From Arthrobacter ipis (GTDB lineage: Bacteria; Actinomycetota; Actinomycetes; Actinomycetales; Micrococcaceae): DNA of 64,000 nt. Positions 44,461-53,514 of this stretch are shown here, piece by piece. The notes under the pieces were generated by a model. That model was given only the letters and a program-made list of their open reading frames with translations, made no database searches and was not told the origin of the DNA. The stretch lies in contig NZ_JAAOXD010000001.1 in the NCBI RefSeq assembly GCF_014694315.1, positions 1 through 64,000 on the forward strand, read 5' to 3'. Every line of letters starts with the position of its first letter. Within the stretch, counting starts at the first letter, position 1. The position numbers were made by a program, and so were the translations under genes.

Positions 44461-45717
44461 TCAGCTGGCCTCCGGCACCAACTGGTCGAGCGGAACCGTC
44501 TCATCGGCCAGCCGCTCGGCAGGCACCTCGGTCCGGCCGTTGATGAGCGCCTTGATGGTCTTCTGTGCACTTGGCTTGACGGACCTCGGCCAATTAACGC
44601 TCATGCCGGCCACGACCCGCCCGTCCTGCTGCCAGAACGCCACGAACTCCTTGCTGTCCAGCGAGCCGCGGATGACCGGAACCGCCTTTGCTGCGAGCGA
44701 CGGGAACCCCGAGTACTCCATGCTGACGTCGAACTGGTCGGTGTAGAAGTAGGGGACCGTGTCCAGGGCAACGTCCTGGCCCAGCATGGCCCGGGCCGCC
44801 ACCTTGCCGCCGTTGAGCGCGTTGGACCAGTGTTCGCTGCGGTGGTGCTCGCCGGTGAATGGATGCAGCGCATTGGCGGCGTCGCCGGCGGCAAAAATAT
44901 CCGGGGCACTGGTCCGCAGTGAAGCGTCCGTGAGGATACCGTTGCGGACCTCCAGCCCGGCCGACGTGGCGAGTGCTGTTTCCGGTACCACTCCCACGGC
45001 GATCACCACGATGTCCGCGGGCAGGAGTTCGCCGGCGTCGGTCAGCACGCCCGTCACCCGTCCGTTTTGTCCGGTGATTTCCTTGGCGGAGGCGGGTAGC
45101 CGGAAGCGGACTCCGTTGTCCTCGTGCAGGGCACGGAAAAAGCTGCCCAGCTCCGGGCCGATCGCCGCGGCCAGCGGGATATCCTCAAGCCCGAGCAGTG
45201 TGACCTGGTTGCCGTAGGTGCTTGCCGCCGCGGCCAGTTCCATCCCGATCCAGCCGGAACCGATGAGCACAACGTTCCGTCCACCTGACGGCAGCTGTTC
45301 CCGCAGGCGGCGGCTGTCATCGAGCGTGCGGAAGGTGGTGACGCCGTCCAGTTCCGCGCCGTTCAGCGGCAGCGCCCGGGGCTTTGCGCCGGGCGCCAGC
45401 AGCAGTGCCCCGTATCCTTGGATTGTTCCGTCGGCGAAGCGGACGGTGTGGGCTGCCGGATCAACCGATGCCACAGGGTTGCCCAGCCTGAGGCTGACCT
45501 TGTTGTCCGCGTACCAGCCCTCCGGTGCGACCTCGACGGCGTCCTCCCCGGCTTTGCCGAGCAGGTATTCCTTGGAGAGTGGCGGCCGAAGATAGGGCCG
45601 GTGCGGCTCGGTCCCTGCGATGGTGATGTTCCCGGCGTACCCTTCGGCGCGCAGGGTGCGGGCCGCCGTCGCTCCGGCCAGTCCGGCGCCCACGATGATG
45701 ATGCTTTCAGGGTTCAT
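44461..45717 (-). CDS. FAD-dependent NAD(P)H oxidoreductase (ferredoxin reductase-like)
   Basis: A 418-residue two-domain Rossmann flavoprotein: FAD site IIVGAGLAGATAARTL near the start, NAD(P) site VLIGSGWIGMELAAAAS (about 150-165), second FAD motif DIFAAGDAAN (about 280) and a C-terminal reductase domain. It resembles rubredoxin/ferredoxin reductases of oxygenase systems, but no ferredoxin or oxygenase gene lies nearby. Its promoter is TTGACG-N17-TAAAGT and operator O3 covers the -10, so it probably belongs to the same regulon as the doxX-like gene. It converges on the desulfurase gene with a 7-bp gap. Confidence 0.87.
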   Translation of the reverse strand: MNPESIIIVGAGLAGATAARTLRAEGYAGNITIAGTEPHRPYLRPPLSKEYLLGKAGEDAVEVAPEGWYADNKVSLRLGNPVASVDPAAHTVRFADGTIQGYGALLLAPGAKPRALPLNGAELDGVTTFRTLDDSRRLREQLPSGGRNVVLIGSGWIGMELAAAASTYGNQVTLLGLEDIPLAAAIGPELGSFFRALHEDNGVRFRLPASAKEITGQNGRVTGVLTDAGELLPADIVVIAVGVVPETALATSAGLEVRNGILTDASLRTSAPDIFAAGDAANALHPFTGEHHRSEHWSNALNGGKVAARAMLGQDVALDTVPYFYTDQFDVSMEYSGFPSLAAKAVPVIRGSLDSKEFVAFWQQDGRVVAGMSVNWPRSVKPSAQKTIKALINGRTEVPAERLADETVPLDQLVPEAS

Positions 45718-45753
45718 GGCTACTCGATTCGCCCGGCAGGCCAGTGGCCCACA

Positions 45754-45782
45754 TTCTAAAAATGGTACTCGTGACTTTAGAA
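45754..45782. promoter_or_regulatory. Operator O3 at the FAD oxidoreductase promoter
   Basis: TTCTAAAA (45754-45761), 13 bp, CTTTAGAA (45775-45782): the same 29-bp layout as O1 with one mismatch. The right arm overlaps the minus-strand -10. Confidence 0.8.
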
Positions 45783-45802
45783 GGGCGGGCTGGAACCGTC
45801 AA
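45774..45802 (-). promoter_or_regulatory. Promoter of the FAD oxidoreductase gene
   Basis: -35 TTGACG (45802-45797), 17-bp spacer, -10 TAAAGT (45779-45774). The leader is about 50 nt. Confidence 0.75.
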
Positions 45803-45886
45803 GGAAATTTAGGCCCTGATTCCGGCAGCAAGTAGAATAGTCCGGCAACCCGTGCGTCATGGGTCCAAATCCAACAGAAAGCCATA

Positions 45887-47026
45887 ATGCGAGTTCTAGC
45901 AGCCATGAGCGGCGGAGTTGACTCCGCCGTTGCCGCCGCCCGCGCCGTCGAGGCAGGGCACGACGTCGTTGGCGTTCACCTCGCGCTGTCGAGGATGCCG
46001 GGCACCCTGCGCACCGGCAGCAGGGGCTGCTGCACCATTGAAGATTCGCGCGATGCCTGGCGGGCCTGCGACGTCTTGGGGATTCCCTACTACGTGTGGG
46101 ACTTCTCCGAGCGGTTCAAGGAGGATGTGGTCCAGGACTTCATCGACGAGTACGCCGCAGGCCGCACCCCCAACCCCTGCATGCGCTGCAACGAGCGCAT
46201 CAAATTTGCCGCCCTGCTCGAAAAGGCGATCGCCCTCGGGTTCGATGCCGTGTGCACGGGCCACTACGCCAAGGTGATCGAGGACGCCGACGGAAACCGC
46301 GAGCTGCACCGTGCCGCCGACTGGGCGAAGGACCAGAGCTATGTCCTCGGCGTGCTCACCCACGAGCAGCTCAAGCACTCCATGTTCCCGCTTGCGGACA
46401 CCCCGTCGAAGGCTGAGGTGCGGGCGGAGGCCGAACGGCGCGGACTGTCAGTGGCCAACAAGCCGGACAGCCACGACATCTGCTTCATTCCGGACGGTGA
46501 CACCGCCGGGTGGCTCGCGGAAAAGATCGACATGACCACGGGGGACATCGTTGACGAGACCGGCGCCAAGGTGGGCGAACATCCCGGAGCGAACGCATTC
46601 ACCGTCGGGCAGCGGCGGGGGCTGAAGCTTGGCCGGCCCGCCGCGGACGGCAAGCCGCGGTTCGTGCTGGAGATCCGGCCGAAGGAAAACAAGGTGGTGG
46701 TGGGGCCTGAGGCCCTGCTGGCCATCGACGAAATCCGCGGCATCAAGGTTTCCTGGGCCGGCCTGCCCATCGATGAGGTTGACTCCGGCGCCGACTTTGA
46801 CTGCCATGCGCAGGTGCGCGCACACGGCGACCCCGTTCCTGCCACGGCGCGTATTGAGCGGGTTGCCGACGACGCCGGGATTGCGCGGGACAGCCTTGTG
46901 GTGACCCTGACGGACCCGCTGCGCGGCGTTTCTCCGGGCCAGACCGTGGTGCTCTACCAGGGCAGCAGAGTCCTCGGCCAGGCGACCATCGACGCCGCGC
47001 GGTCCCCGCAGCGGGCGCAACTCTGA
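45887..47026 (+). CDS. mnmA: tRNA 2-thiouridine(34) synthase
   Basis: Adds sulfur to U34 of tRNAs for Lys, Glu and Gln using ATP and a persulfide. The PP-loop is SGGVDS (8-13); the catalytic pair is C98 in NPCMRCN and C199 in DICFIPDGD. The central domain and C-terminal beta-barrel (about 300-370) are present and length 379 is normal. ATG 45887 follows AGAAAG. TAGAAT at 45833-45838 is a likely -10. A strong T-tailed terminator follows. Sulfur donor is probably the desulfurase encoded nearby. Confidence 0.94.
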   Translation: MRVLAAMSGGVDSAVAAARAVEAGHDVVGVHLALSRMPGTLRTGSRGCCTIEDSRDAWRACDVLGIPYYVWDFSERFKEDVVQDFIDEYAAGRTPNPCMRCNERIKFAALLEKAIALGFDAVCTGHYAKVIEDADGNRELHRAADWAKDQSYVLGVLTHEQLKHSMFPLADTPSKAEVRAEAERRGLSVANKPDSHDICFIPDGDTAGWLAEKIDMTTGDIVDETGAKVGEHPGANAFTVGQRRGLKLGRPAADGKPRFVLEIRPKENKVVVGPEALLAIDEIRGIKVSWAGLPIDEVDSGADFDCHAQVRAHGDPVPATARIERVADDAGIARDSLVVTLTDPLRGVSPGQTVVLYQGSRVLGQATIDAARSPQRAQL

Positions 47027-47052
47027 CCGTGCTCCGGTCTCCGGAGTGAGAG

Positions 47053-47082
47053 CGGCCGGCGGATATCCGCCGGCCGTTTTTT
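47053..47082 (+). terminator. Intrinsic terminator after mnmA
   Basis: A perfect 24-bp palindrome 47053-47076 (12-nt arms) is followed by six T residues, the clearest rho-independent terminator of the window. Confidence 0.95.
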
Positions 47083-47273
47083 GTTGCCATTTCCCGGTTT
47101 CCGACCGTTCGGTCAGCGGACCGCAGTTCATTCTGGTAAATTTTGTGTCTCAACTCACACGATGCAATGTTTCACCGGGCAACCTTCTGGTTGAATCAGA
47201 GGCATCAGCGGGCTGCCCGCACACGAGTCGGATCGGGCACCCCGCGCGTACTCATCGAACAGAAAGTTCACAG

Positions 47274-48908
47274 ATGGCAATGAATCAGAGGGCCTTGAAG
47301 AGCGCTATCGCGCTGGCAGGCGTTTCCGCTTTCGCACTCACAGCCTGCACCGGCCCGTCCGGAGGCGGGGGAACGTCCACCGGCGACGCCGGCGGAGGGA
47401 CCATCACCTACGGCACCACGGACAAAGTTGTCACCCTGGACCCCGCCGGCTCCTATGACGCCGGCTCGTTCATGGTGATGAACCAGGTCTATCCATTCCT
47501 CATGAACTCCAAGCCCGGATCAGCCGAGGCCAGCCCGGACATCGCGGAATCCGCCTCCTTCACGAGCCCCACCGAATACACCGTTAAGCTTAAGCCGGGC
47601 CTCAAGTTCGCCAACGGCCACGCGCTGACGTCCTCGGACGTCAAATTCTCCATCGACCGCGTCGTCAAAATCGCGGACCCCAATGGACCGGCGTCACTGC
47701 TCGCGAATCTGAAATCGGTGGCAGTCAAGGATGATTCCACAGTCGTCTTTACGCTTAAGGCGGCGAACGACCAGGTCTTCCCGAGCGTCCTCGGTACCAA
47801 CACCGGTCCCATCATCGATGAAGAAGTCTTTCCGGCGAACAAGATCATGAGCGATGACGAGATCGTCAAGGGCAAGCCCTTCGCGGGCCAGTACACGATC
47901 GAGAGCTACAAGAAGAACGAACTTGTCAGCCTCAAGGCCAACCCGGACTACAACGGCGTGCTCGGCAAACCCGCCAACGACGGCGCCAACATCAAGTACT
48001 ACGCCGACTCCAACAACCTGAAGCTGGACGTGCAGCAGGGCAACATTGACGTTGCCGGCCGCAGCCTGACAGCCACCGACGCCGCGGACCTTGAAAAGGA
48101 CTCGAAGGTCAAGGTGCACAAGGGCCCCGGCGGCGAACTGCGCTACATCGTCTTCAATTTCGACACCATGCCCTTCGGCGCGAAGACGGCCGACGCCGAC
48201 GCCAAGAAGGCGCTCGCCGTCCGGCAGGCCATGGCCGACATTGTGGACCGGGATGCCATCGCAACCCAGGTCTACAAAGGCACCTACCTTCCAGCCTTCT
48301 CGGTCGTTCCGGATGGATTGCCAGGTGCAGCGCAGCCCCTCAAGGAGATGTACGGCGACGGCAACGGCAAGCCCGACCTTGACAAGGCCAAGAAGGCGTT
48401 CGCCGACGCCGGCATCACCGGCACGGTCAACATCAAACTGCAGTACAACCCGGACCACTATGGCAAGTCCTCCGGCGATGAATACGCCATGATCAAGGAA
48501 CAGCTGGAGAAGTCGGGCCTGTTCAAGGTGGACCTGCAGTCCACGGAGTGGGTGACCTACTCCAAGGCACGTACCGCGGACGCATATCCCGTCTACCAGC
48601 TTGGCTGGTTCCCGGACTACTCCGACGCGGACAACTACCTCACGCCGTTCTTTATCCCGGGCAACTTCCTCAAGAACCACTACGAGAACCCGGCTGTCAC
48701 TGACATCATCAAGAAGCAACTGGTCACGGCTGACAAGACCGAGCGCGAAAAGTCTCTCGGCGACGCGCAGACGGCGGTCGCCAAGGACCTTTCCACGTTG
48801 CCGCTGCTGCAGGGCGCACAGCTGATGGTGGCCGGCGCGGATGTCAAGGGCGTAGAACAGACGCTGGACCCGTCATTCAAGACCCGCCTCGGAGTGATCT
48901 CGAAGTAG
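47274..48908 (+). CDS. Peptide ABC transporter substrate-binding lipoprotein
   Basis: A family 5 (SBP_bac_5, DppA/OppA type) binding protein of 544 residues. The signal peptide ends in the lipobox FALTAC and is followed by a Gly-rich linker. The family segments TVKLKPGLKFANGHALTSSDVKFSIDR and RQAMADIVDRDAIATQVYKG are intact. ATG 47274 has AGAAAG about 7 nt upstream; the frame is open further upstream, into the intergenic region. It precedes two permeases and an ATPase and is separated from them by a hairpin that may lower downstream expression. Confidence 0.9.
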   Translation: MAMNQRALKSAIALAGVSAFALTACTGPSGGGGTSTGDAGGGTITYGTTDKVVTLDPAGSYDAGSFMVMNQVYPFLMNSKPGSAEASPDIAESASFTSPTEYTVKLKPGLKFANGHALTSSDVKFSIDRVVKIADPNGPASLLANLKSVAVKDDSTVVFTLKAANDQVFPSVLGTNTGPIIDEEVFPANKIMSDDEIVKGKPFAGQYTIESYKKNELVSLKANPDYNGVLGKPANDGANIKYYADSNNLKLDVQQGNIDVAGRSLTATDAADLEKDSKVKVHKGPGGELRYIVFNFDTMPFGAKTADADAKKALAVRQAMADIVDRDAIATQVYKGTYLPAFSVVPDGLPGAAQPLKEMYGDGNGKPDLDKAKKAFADAGITGTVNIKLQYNPDHYGKSSGDEYAMIKEQLEKSGLFKVDLQSTEWVTYSKARTADAYPVYQLGWFPDYSDADNYLTPFFIPGNFLKNHYENPAVTDIIKKQLVTADKTEREKSLGDAQTAVAKDLSTLPLLQGAQLMVAGADVKGVEQTLDPSFKTRLGVISK

Positions 48909-48931
48909 GGCTCCACCCCATCAGGTCCTGA

Positions 48932-48979
48932 CCAGCCAAGGAGGCGGGACGCCTTCCGGGCGTTCCGCCTCCTTGCTGG
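48932..48979 (+). terminator. Attenuator-like hairpin inside the peptide importer operon
   Basis: Arms 48932-48953 and 48959-48979 pair with one mismatch and one bulge around TTCCG. It lies between the binding-protein gene and the first permease and has no T-run. Partial termination or mRNA protection are both possible. Confidence 0.65.
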
Positions 48980-49037
48980 CCGGTGAACAGCCGATTCCGG
49001 ATCCGTGACGGACCCGGAAACACAGAATCAGGCAGTA

Positions 49038-50129
49038 ATGACAACTCTTATTGAGGCGCCGCCAAGCGACGCAGACGGCCTTTTGCCGACAAAGAAAAAG
49101 AAGTCCGGCGGGGGACTGGGCCAGTACATCCTGATCAGGTTCCTCCTGATCTTTCCAACCATCTTCATTCTGGTCACCATGGTGTTCTTCCTCATGAGGA
49201 TCACCGGCGACCCCATCACGGCTGCCATGGGCGGCCGCCTGCCTCCGGACCAGCTGCAGCAGCGGATTCATGACGCCGGATACGACCGGCCGCTCCCCGT
49301 CCAGTACTTCGAATACCTGGGCCAGTTGGTGACCGGCAATTTCGGCACCACCCTCTCTGACAACCGCCAGGTTACGGAGATGCTGGCAACCTATGGTGCG
49401 GCCACGCTCGAACTTACCGTCAACGCGCTCATCGTTGCGCTTCTGGTGGGCATTCCATTCGGGATGATCGCCGCCCACCGCAGGGACCACGCACCGGACG
49501 CGGTACTGCGGGTCTTTGCCATTCTCTGCTACGCCACACCCGTATTTTTTGCCGGGCTGCTGCTGAAGCTGACCTTCGCAGTGTGGTTGGGCTGGCTGCC
49601 CGTGGCGGGGCGGGCGAAAACCTCCAGCGAACTTGCCCTCACGGGACTGCAGGCACCAACTGGGATTTATTGGCTGGACGCGCTCAGAAGCGGCAATATG
49701 GCCGCCCTCGGCGACGTGATGGCGCATGCCGTCCTGCCCGCTGTTGCCCTGGGCCTGCTGACAGCAGGAATCTTCCTCCGGCTGGTGCGCACCAATCTCA
49801 TCGGCACGCTGGGCCGCGACTATATCGAGGCGGGCCGCTCGCGCGGCGTCAGCGAATTCCGGCTGGTCACCAAGCACGCCTACAAGCCTGCCCTGATCCC
49901 CATCATCACTGTCATGGGCCTGCAGATCGCGGTGATGCTCGGCGGCGCCGTGCTTACGGAAAAAACCTTTGAGTGGAAAGGGCTGGGCTTCCAGTTGGCC
50001 AACTACCTAACGGCCCGCGACTTCGTGGCCGTCCAGGGCATCGTGGTCCTCCTGGCCGTCATCGTCGCCATCACCAACTTCATCGTGGACATCGTGGCCG
50101 CGCTGATCGATCCCCGTGTGAGGTACTGA
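49038..50129 (+). CDS. Peptide ABC transporter permease 1 (DppB-like)
   Basis: A membrane protein of about 363 residues with six helices. The long extracytoplasmic segment after helix 1 (LMRITGDPITAAMGGRLP, GYDRPLPVQYFEYLGQLVTGNFG) is typical of DppB-type permeases. The EAA loop is DYIEAGRSRGVSEFRLVTKHAYKPALIPI. ATG 49038 has AGG about 6 nt upstream; GTG 49005 is an in-frame alternative. It pairs with the following permease. Confidence 0.88.
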   Translation: MTTLIEAPPSDADGLLPTKKKKSGGGLGQYILIRFLLIFPTIFILVTMVFFLMRITGDPITAAMGGRLPPDQLQQRIHDAGYDRPLPVQYFEYLGQLVTGNFGTTLSDNRQVTEMLATYGAATLELTVNALIVALLVGIPFGMIAAHRRDHAPDAVLRVFAILCYATPVFFAGLLLKLTFAVWLGWLPVAGRAKTSSELALTGLQAPTGIYWLDALRSGNMAALGDVMAHAVLPAVALGLLTAGIFLRLVRTNLIGTLGRDYIEAGRSRGVSEFRLVTKHAYKPALIPIITVMGLQIAVMLGGAVLTEKTFEWKGLGFQLANYLTARDFVAVQGIVVLLAVIVAITNFIVDIVAALIDPRVRY

Positions 50130-50131
50130 CA

Positions 50132-51154
50132 ATGAGCCGCAACCCTCCAATGGAAGCCACCATGCACCACAAGGCACCGCTTCTCAAACGGCTGCCAGTC
50201 ATTTCCCACTTCAACAAAAGCGTCGGACTCCAGCGGGGCATGCTCGTCGCCGGCCTCGTCCTGACCGCCACGTTCCTCCTGACGGCCATTTTCGCCCCGC
50301 TCCTCGCCCCCTACGGATATGCGCAACTTTCCGACTCCGACGGCAGCTTTCCCACGCAGCAGCCTCCCGGCGGAAAGCATCTGCTGGGCACCACCGTGGG
50401 CGGCTATGATGTCCTGTCCCGGGTCATCTGGGGCTCCCAGACCGCCATCCTCGTGATCGTCGTGGCCGTGGTGCTGTCCATCTTCGCGGGCGTCATCCTC
50501 GGCCTGGTGAGCGGATACCTCGGCGGCTGGCTCGACCGTGTCCTCGTGGTGGTGGCAGACGCCATCTACGCATTCCCGTCACTGCTGGTGGCCATCGTCA
50601 TGGCCATCGTCATCAGCGGCGGCGAGTCCAGCCTCTTTGGCGGCGTGCTCGCCGCGGCGATCTCCATCACGGTGGTGTTCATTCCGCAGTACTTCCGGGT
50701 CATCAGGGCGGAGACCATCAGGCTCAAGGCGGAACCCTTCGTCGAATCGGCTAAAGTGGTGGGCGCCTCCAGCGTCCGCATCATGGGCCGGCACATCTAC
50801 CGGAATGCCACCCGCACACTTCCGCTGATTTTCACCCTGAATGCTTCCGAGGCGATCCTGACCCTCGCAGGCCTGGGCTTCCTGGGATTCGGCATCGAGC
50901 CCTCGTCCGCCGCCGAATGGGGCTTCGACCTCAACAAGGCGCTGGCGGACACCACCTCGGGCATCTGGTGGACCGGCGTGTTCCCGGGCCTCGCCATCGT
51001 CTGGACGGTGCTTGGCCTGACGCTGGTGGGGGAGAGCATTAACGACCTCAACGATCCCCGTCTCCGCGGGCGCAAGCGCGCCGGTAACAAGGGCGGACCG
51101 GACTCGGCCGCGGCGGCCCAGGCAGCCATTTCAGCAGATGTGAGAAGCTCATGA
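50132..51154 (+). CDS. Peptide ABC transporter permease 2 (DppC-like)
   Basis: 340 residues with the DppC/OppC N-terminal helix, GGKHLLGTTVGGYDVLSRVIWGSQTAI and the EAA loop PFVESAKVVGASSVRIMGRHIYRNA. ATG 50132 lies 2 bp after the upstream stop, with GAGG 8 nt before it. The C-terminus ends in a charged, Ala-rich tail (LRGRKRAGNKGGPDS). It overlaps the ATPase gene by 4 nt (ATGA). Confidence 0.9.
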   Translation: MSRNPPMEATMHHKAPLLKRLPVISHFNKSVGLQRGMLVAGLVLTATFLLTAIFAPLLAPYGYAQLSDSDGSFPTQQPPGGKHLLGTTVGGYDVLSRVIWGSQTAILVIVVAVVLSIFAGVILGLVSGYLGGWLDRVLVVVADAIYAFPSLLVAIVMAIVISGGESSLFGGVLAAAISITVVFIPQYFRVIRAETIRLKAEPFVESAKVVGASSVRIMGRHIYRNATRTLPLIFTLNASEAILTLAGLGFLGFGIEPSSAAEWGFDLNKALADTTSGIWWTGVFPGLAIVWTVLGLTLVGESINDLNDPRLRGRKRAGNKGGPDSAAAAQAAISADVRSS

Positions 51155-52866
51155 CCATCAATATCGGATCTGTTTCTGACCGGCACGCAGCCGGCCCCGT
51201 ACCGGTGCTGGACATCGACCATCTTAAGGTCACGTTCGCCACCGACGCCGGGGACGTCCACGCCGTCAAGGACGTGAGCCTCGAAGTGAACGAGGGGGAA
51301 GTGCTCGCTATCGTCGGCGAATCCGGCTCCGGCAAGACCGTGACGGCCAAGACCATCCTCGGCCTGCTGCCGGAAACCGCCATCAGCTCCGGCGCCGTGG
51401 TGATCAACGGCAGCAACGTCATCAGTGTCAGCCCGGGGAGGCTCCGCCAGATCCGGGGACGGGACGTGGCCATGGTCTTCCAGGAGCCGTCCACGGCGCT
51501 GAATCCCGTGTTCACCGTCGGCTGGCAGATCGCCGAAGGGATCCTCGCGCACGCAGGGAGGGACGGCGGCAAGCGGGTCAGTGCGAAGGAAGCGAAGGCC
51601 CGGGCCATCGAGGCCCTACGCAAGGTGGGCATCCCGGACCCTGAAACGCGCGTCAACTACTACCCGCATCAGTTCTCCGGCGGCCAAAAGCAGCGCGTGG
51701 TCATTGCCGCCGCGCTTGCCCTGAATCCGGGGCTGATCGTGGCGGACGAACCCACCACCGCCCTGGATGTCACCGTGCAGGCGGAAATCCTGGAGCTCCT
51801 GCGGGACCTGAGGGACAAGTACGGGACGTCCATTGTGCTGATCACGCACAATATGGGCGTGGTGGCCGACCTCGCCGACCGAGTCGTGGTGATGTACCAG
51901 GGCGACGTCGTCGAGGAAGCCAGCGCGAAATCCCTCTTTGCCGAGCCGCGGCAGGACTACACCCGGAAGCTGCTGGCCGCCGTCCCGCACCTTGGCCGGC
52001 ACTCGGCGTCCGAAGGAATGACGGAGCGCGCGCACCAGGGCGGGCAGGTGCTGGTGGAGGCCAAAGGCCTCACCATCGAGTACCCGGGCAGGCTGGGCAG
52101 CCCCGCCTTCAAGGCCGTCGACGGCGTCAGCTTCACGGTATCCGAGGGCGAAGTGTTCGGACTCGTTGGTGAATCCGGTTCCGGAAAGACCACCATCGGC
52201 CGGGCCATCGCCGGCCTTAACCGGACCACCGGCGGAAGCCTGAACGTCCTGGGCTACGAGATGCTGAACTTCAAGGAACGGACCTTCAAGCCGCTCCGCA
52301 AGGAGATCGGGTTCGTCTTCCAGGACCCGGCAGCGTCCTTCAACCCGCAGCTGACCATCGGCGACTGCGTCGCCGAACCGCTGGTCATCCACACCAACCC
52401 TTCACCGGCGCAGGCGCGCAAGCGCGTGGGTGAGCTGCTGGAGTCAGTCCAGTTGCCGGCGTCGTACGCTGACCGTTTTCCCCATGAGCTCAGCGGCGGG
52501 CAGCGCCAGCGCGCATCACTGGCGCGTGCGCTGATCCTGAACCCGAAATTGCTCATCGCCGATGAGCCGACGTCGGCACTGGACGTTTCGGTGCAGGCGA
52601 AAGTCTTGGAGCTGTTCCGTGAAATCCAGCAGGAGTTCGGGTTCGCGGCGCTGTTCATCAGCCACGACCTTGCGGTGGTGGACATGCTGTCGCACTGGGT
52701 CGGGGTGCTGTACAAGGGCAAGCTCGTTGAGCAGGGAATCGGCCACCACGTCATGGGCTCCCCGCAGCATGACTACACGAAGCGGCTGATCGCGTCGCTG
52801 CCTGTCCCGGACCCGGCCGAGCAGGCCAAGCGCCGGGAGGACCACCGCGCCCTGCTGGGCATCTAG
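51151..52866 (+). CDS. Peptide ABC transporter ATPase, two nucleotide-binding domains fused
   Basis: A 571-residue fusion of DppD-like and DppF-like ATPases. Both halves are complete: GESGSGKTVTAK and GESGSGKTTIGR for Walker A, FSGGQKQRV and LSGGQRQRA signatures, and LIVADEPTTALD and LLIADEPTSALD Walker B. The oligopeptide-type C-terminal extensions are present after each. One polypeptide therefore replaces the usual two. TGGGCATCTAG, including the stop codon, is repeated 16 bp later. Confidence 0.92.
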   Translation: MTINIGSVSDRHAAGPVPVLDIDHLKVTFATDAGDVHAVKDVSLEVNEGEVLAIVGESGSGKTVTAKTILGLLPETAISSGAVVINGSNVISVSPGRLRQIRGRDVAMVFQEPSTALNPVFTVGWQIAEGILAHAGRDGGKRVSAKEAKARAIEALRKVGIPDPETRVNYYPHQFSGGQKQRVVIAAALALNPGLIVADEPTTALDVTVQAEILELLRDLRDKYGTSIVLITHNMGVVADLADRVVVMYQGDVVEEASAKSLFAEPRQDYTRKLLAAVPHLGRHSASEGMTERAHQGGQVLVEAKGLTIEYPGRLGSPAFKAVDGVSFTVSEGEVFGLVGESGSGKTTIGRAIAGLNRTTGGSLNVLGYEMLNFKERTFKPLRKEIGFVFQDPAASFNPQLTIGDCVAEPLVIHTNPSPAQARKRVGELLESVQLPASYADRFPHELSGGQRQRASLARALILNPKLLIADEPTSALDVSVQAKVLELFREIQQEFGFAALFISHDLAVVDMLSHWVGVLYKGKLVEQGIGHHVMGSPQHDYTKRLIASLPVPDPAEQAKRREDHRALLGI

Positions 52867-52882
52867 AACGTTGGGCATCTAG
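52856..52882 (+). repeat. Direct repeat over the stop codon of the ATPase gene
   Basis: TGGGCATCTAG occurs at 52856-52866 (with the real stop TAG) and again at 52872-52882, 16 bp apart and therefore out of frame. Confidence 0.85.
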
Positions 52883-52895
52883 GTCCGCACGGCAA

Positions 52896-52935
52896 ACTTG
52901 CGTCCCCGCCCTCCGCAGAGGGCGGGGACGCAAGT
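52896..52935 (+). terminator. Terminator after the peptide importer operon
   Basis: Perfect 18-bp arms (52896-52913 and 52918-52935) around CGCA. GC-rich stem; the arms begin and end with ACTTG/CAAGT. Confidence 0.85.
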
Positions 52936-53076
52936 GTCCGCTGGTCTAGCCAGAGACCACCTTGGTGTTGAACACGCTGTTCCCTTGCTTCAGGAAAATC
53001 CGCAGCCACAGAGGCAGCTAACACTTACATTCTCCGCCAGGATCCTTAACACGGGCAGGGAGTCCTGCAGTGCCCA

Positions 53077-53082
53077 TAGACT
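53077..53082 (+). promoter_or_regulatory. Putative -10 element (TAGACT), leaderless geometry
   Basis: TAGACT, then GGAACC, then ATG 53089 of the chorismate mutase gene. Confidence 0.55.
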
Positions 53083-53088
53083 GGAACC

Positions 53089-53511
53089 ATGACCGAGCTG
53101 AACCATGATCTGCCTGACACCGACTCCTACGATCCTGCCGCCAGCTCCCTGGCCGGGCATGTGGATCCTGCGGTGATGGCGGAGCTGCTATCGATCCGGT
53201 CAAGCATCGACAACATTGATGCAACCCTCGTCTACCTTCTCGCGGAACGGTTCAAGGCGACACAGAAGGTGGGATTCCTCAAGGCTGCGCACCGCCTCCC
53301 CGCGGGGGATCCCGGCCGTGAAACCGCACAGATTGCCCGGCTCCGACGCCTTGCCGAGGATGCCCAGCTGGACCCGGCGTTCGCGGAAAAGTTCCTGAAC
53401 TTCATCATCGGCGAGGTGATCCGGCACCACGAGGCGATCGCCGAGGACCACAACTCTGGGGGCGGAACGGCCAACGGGTCGGCCAGCCCCTCCGCACCGC
53501 TTACCGCCTAA
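53089..53511 (+). CDS. Chorismate mutase (AroQ type)
   Basis: A small helical enzyme (140 residues) that converts chorismate to prephenate for Phe/Tyr synthesis. It shows the AroQ helix pattern: IRSSIDNIDATLVYLLAERFKATQKVGFLKA, then LDPAFAEKFLNFIIGEVIRHHE. Catalytic Arg/Lys positions are consistent (R in helix 1, K in KVG). N- and C-terminal tails are low-complexity. It has no signal peptide, so it is the cytosolic form. The next gene starts 3 bp after its stop. Confidence 0.88.
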   Translation: MTELNHDLPDTDSYDPAASSLAGHVDPAVMAELLSIRSSIDNIDATLVYLLAERFKATQKVGFLKAAHRLPAGDPGRETAQIARLRRLAEDAQLDPAFAEKFLNFIIGEVIRHHEAIAEDHNSGGGTANGSASPSAPLTA

Positions 53512-53514
53512 GCC

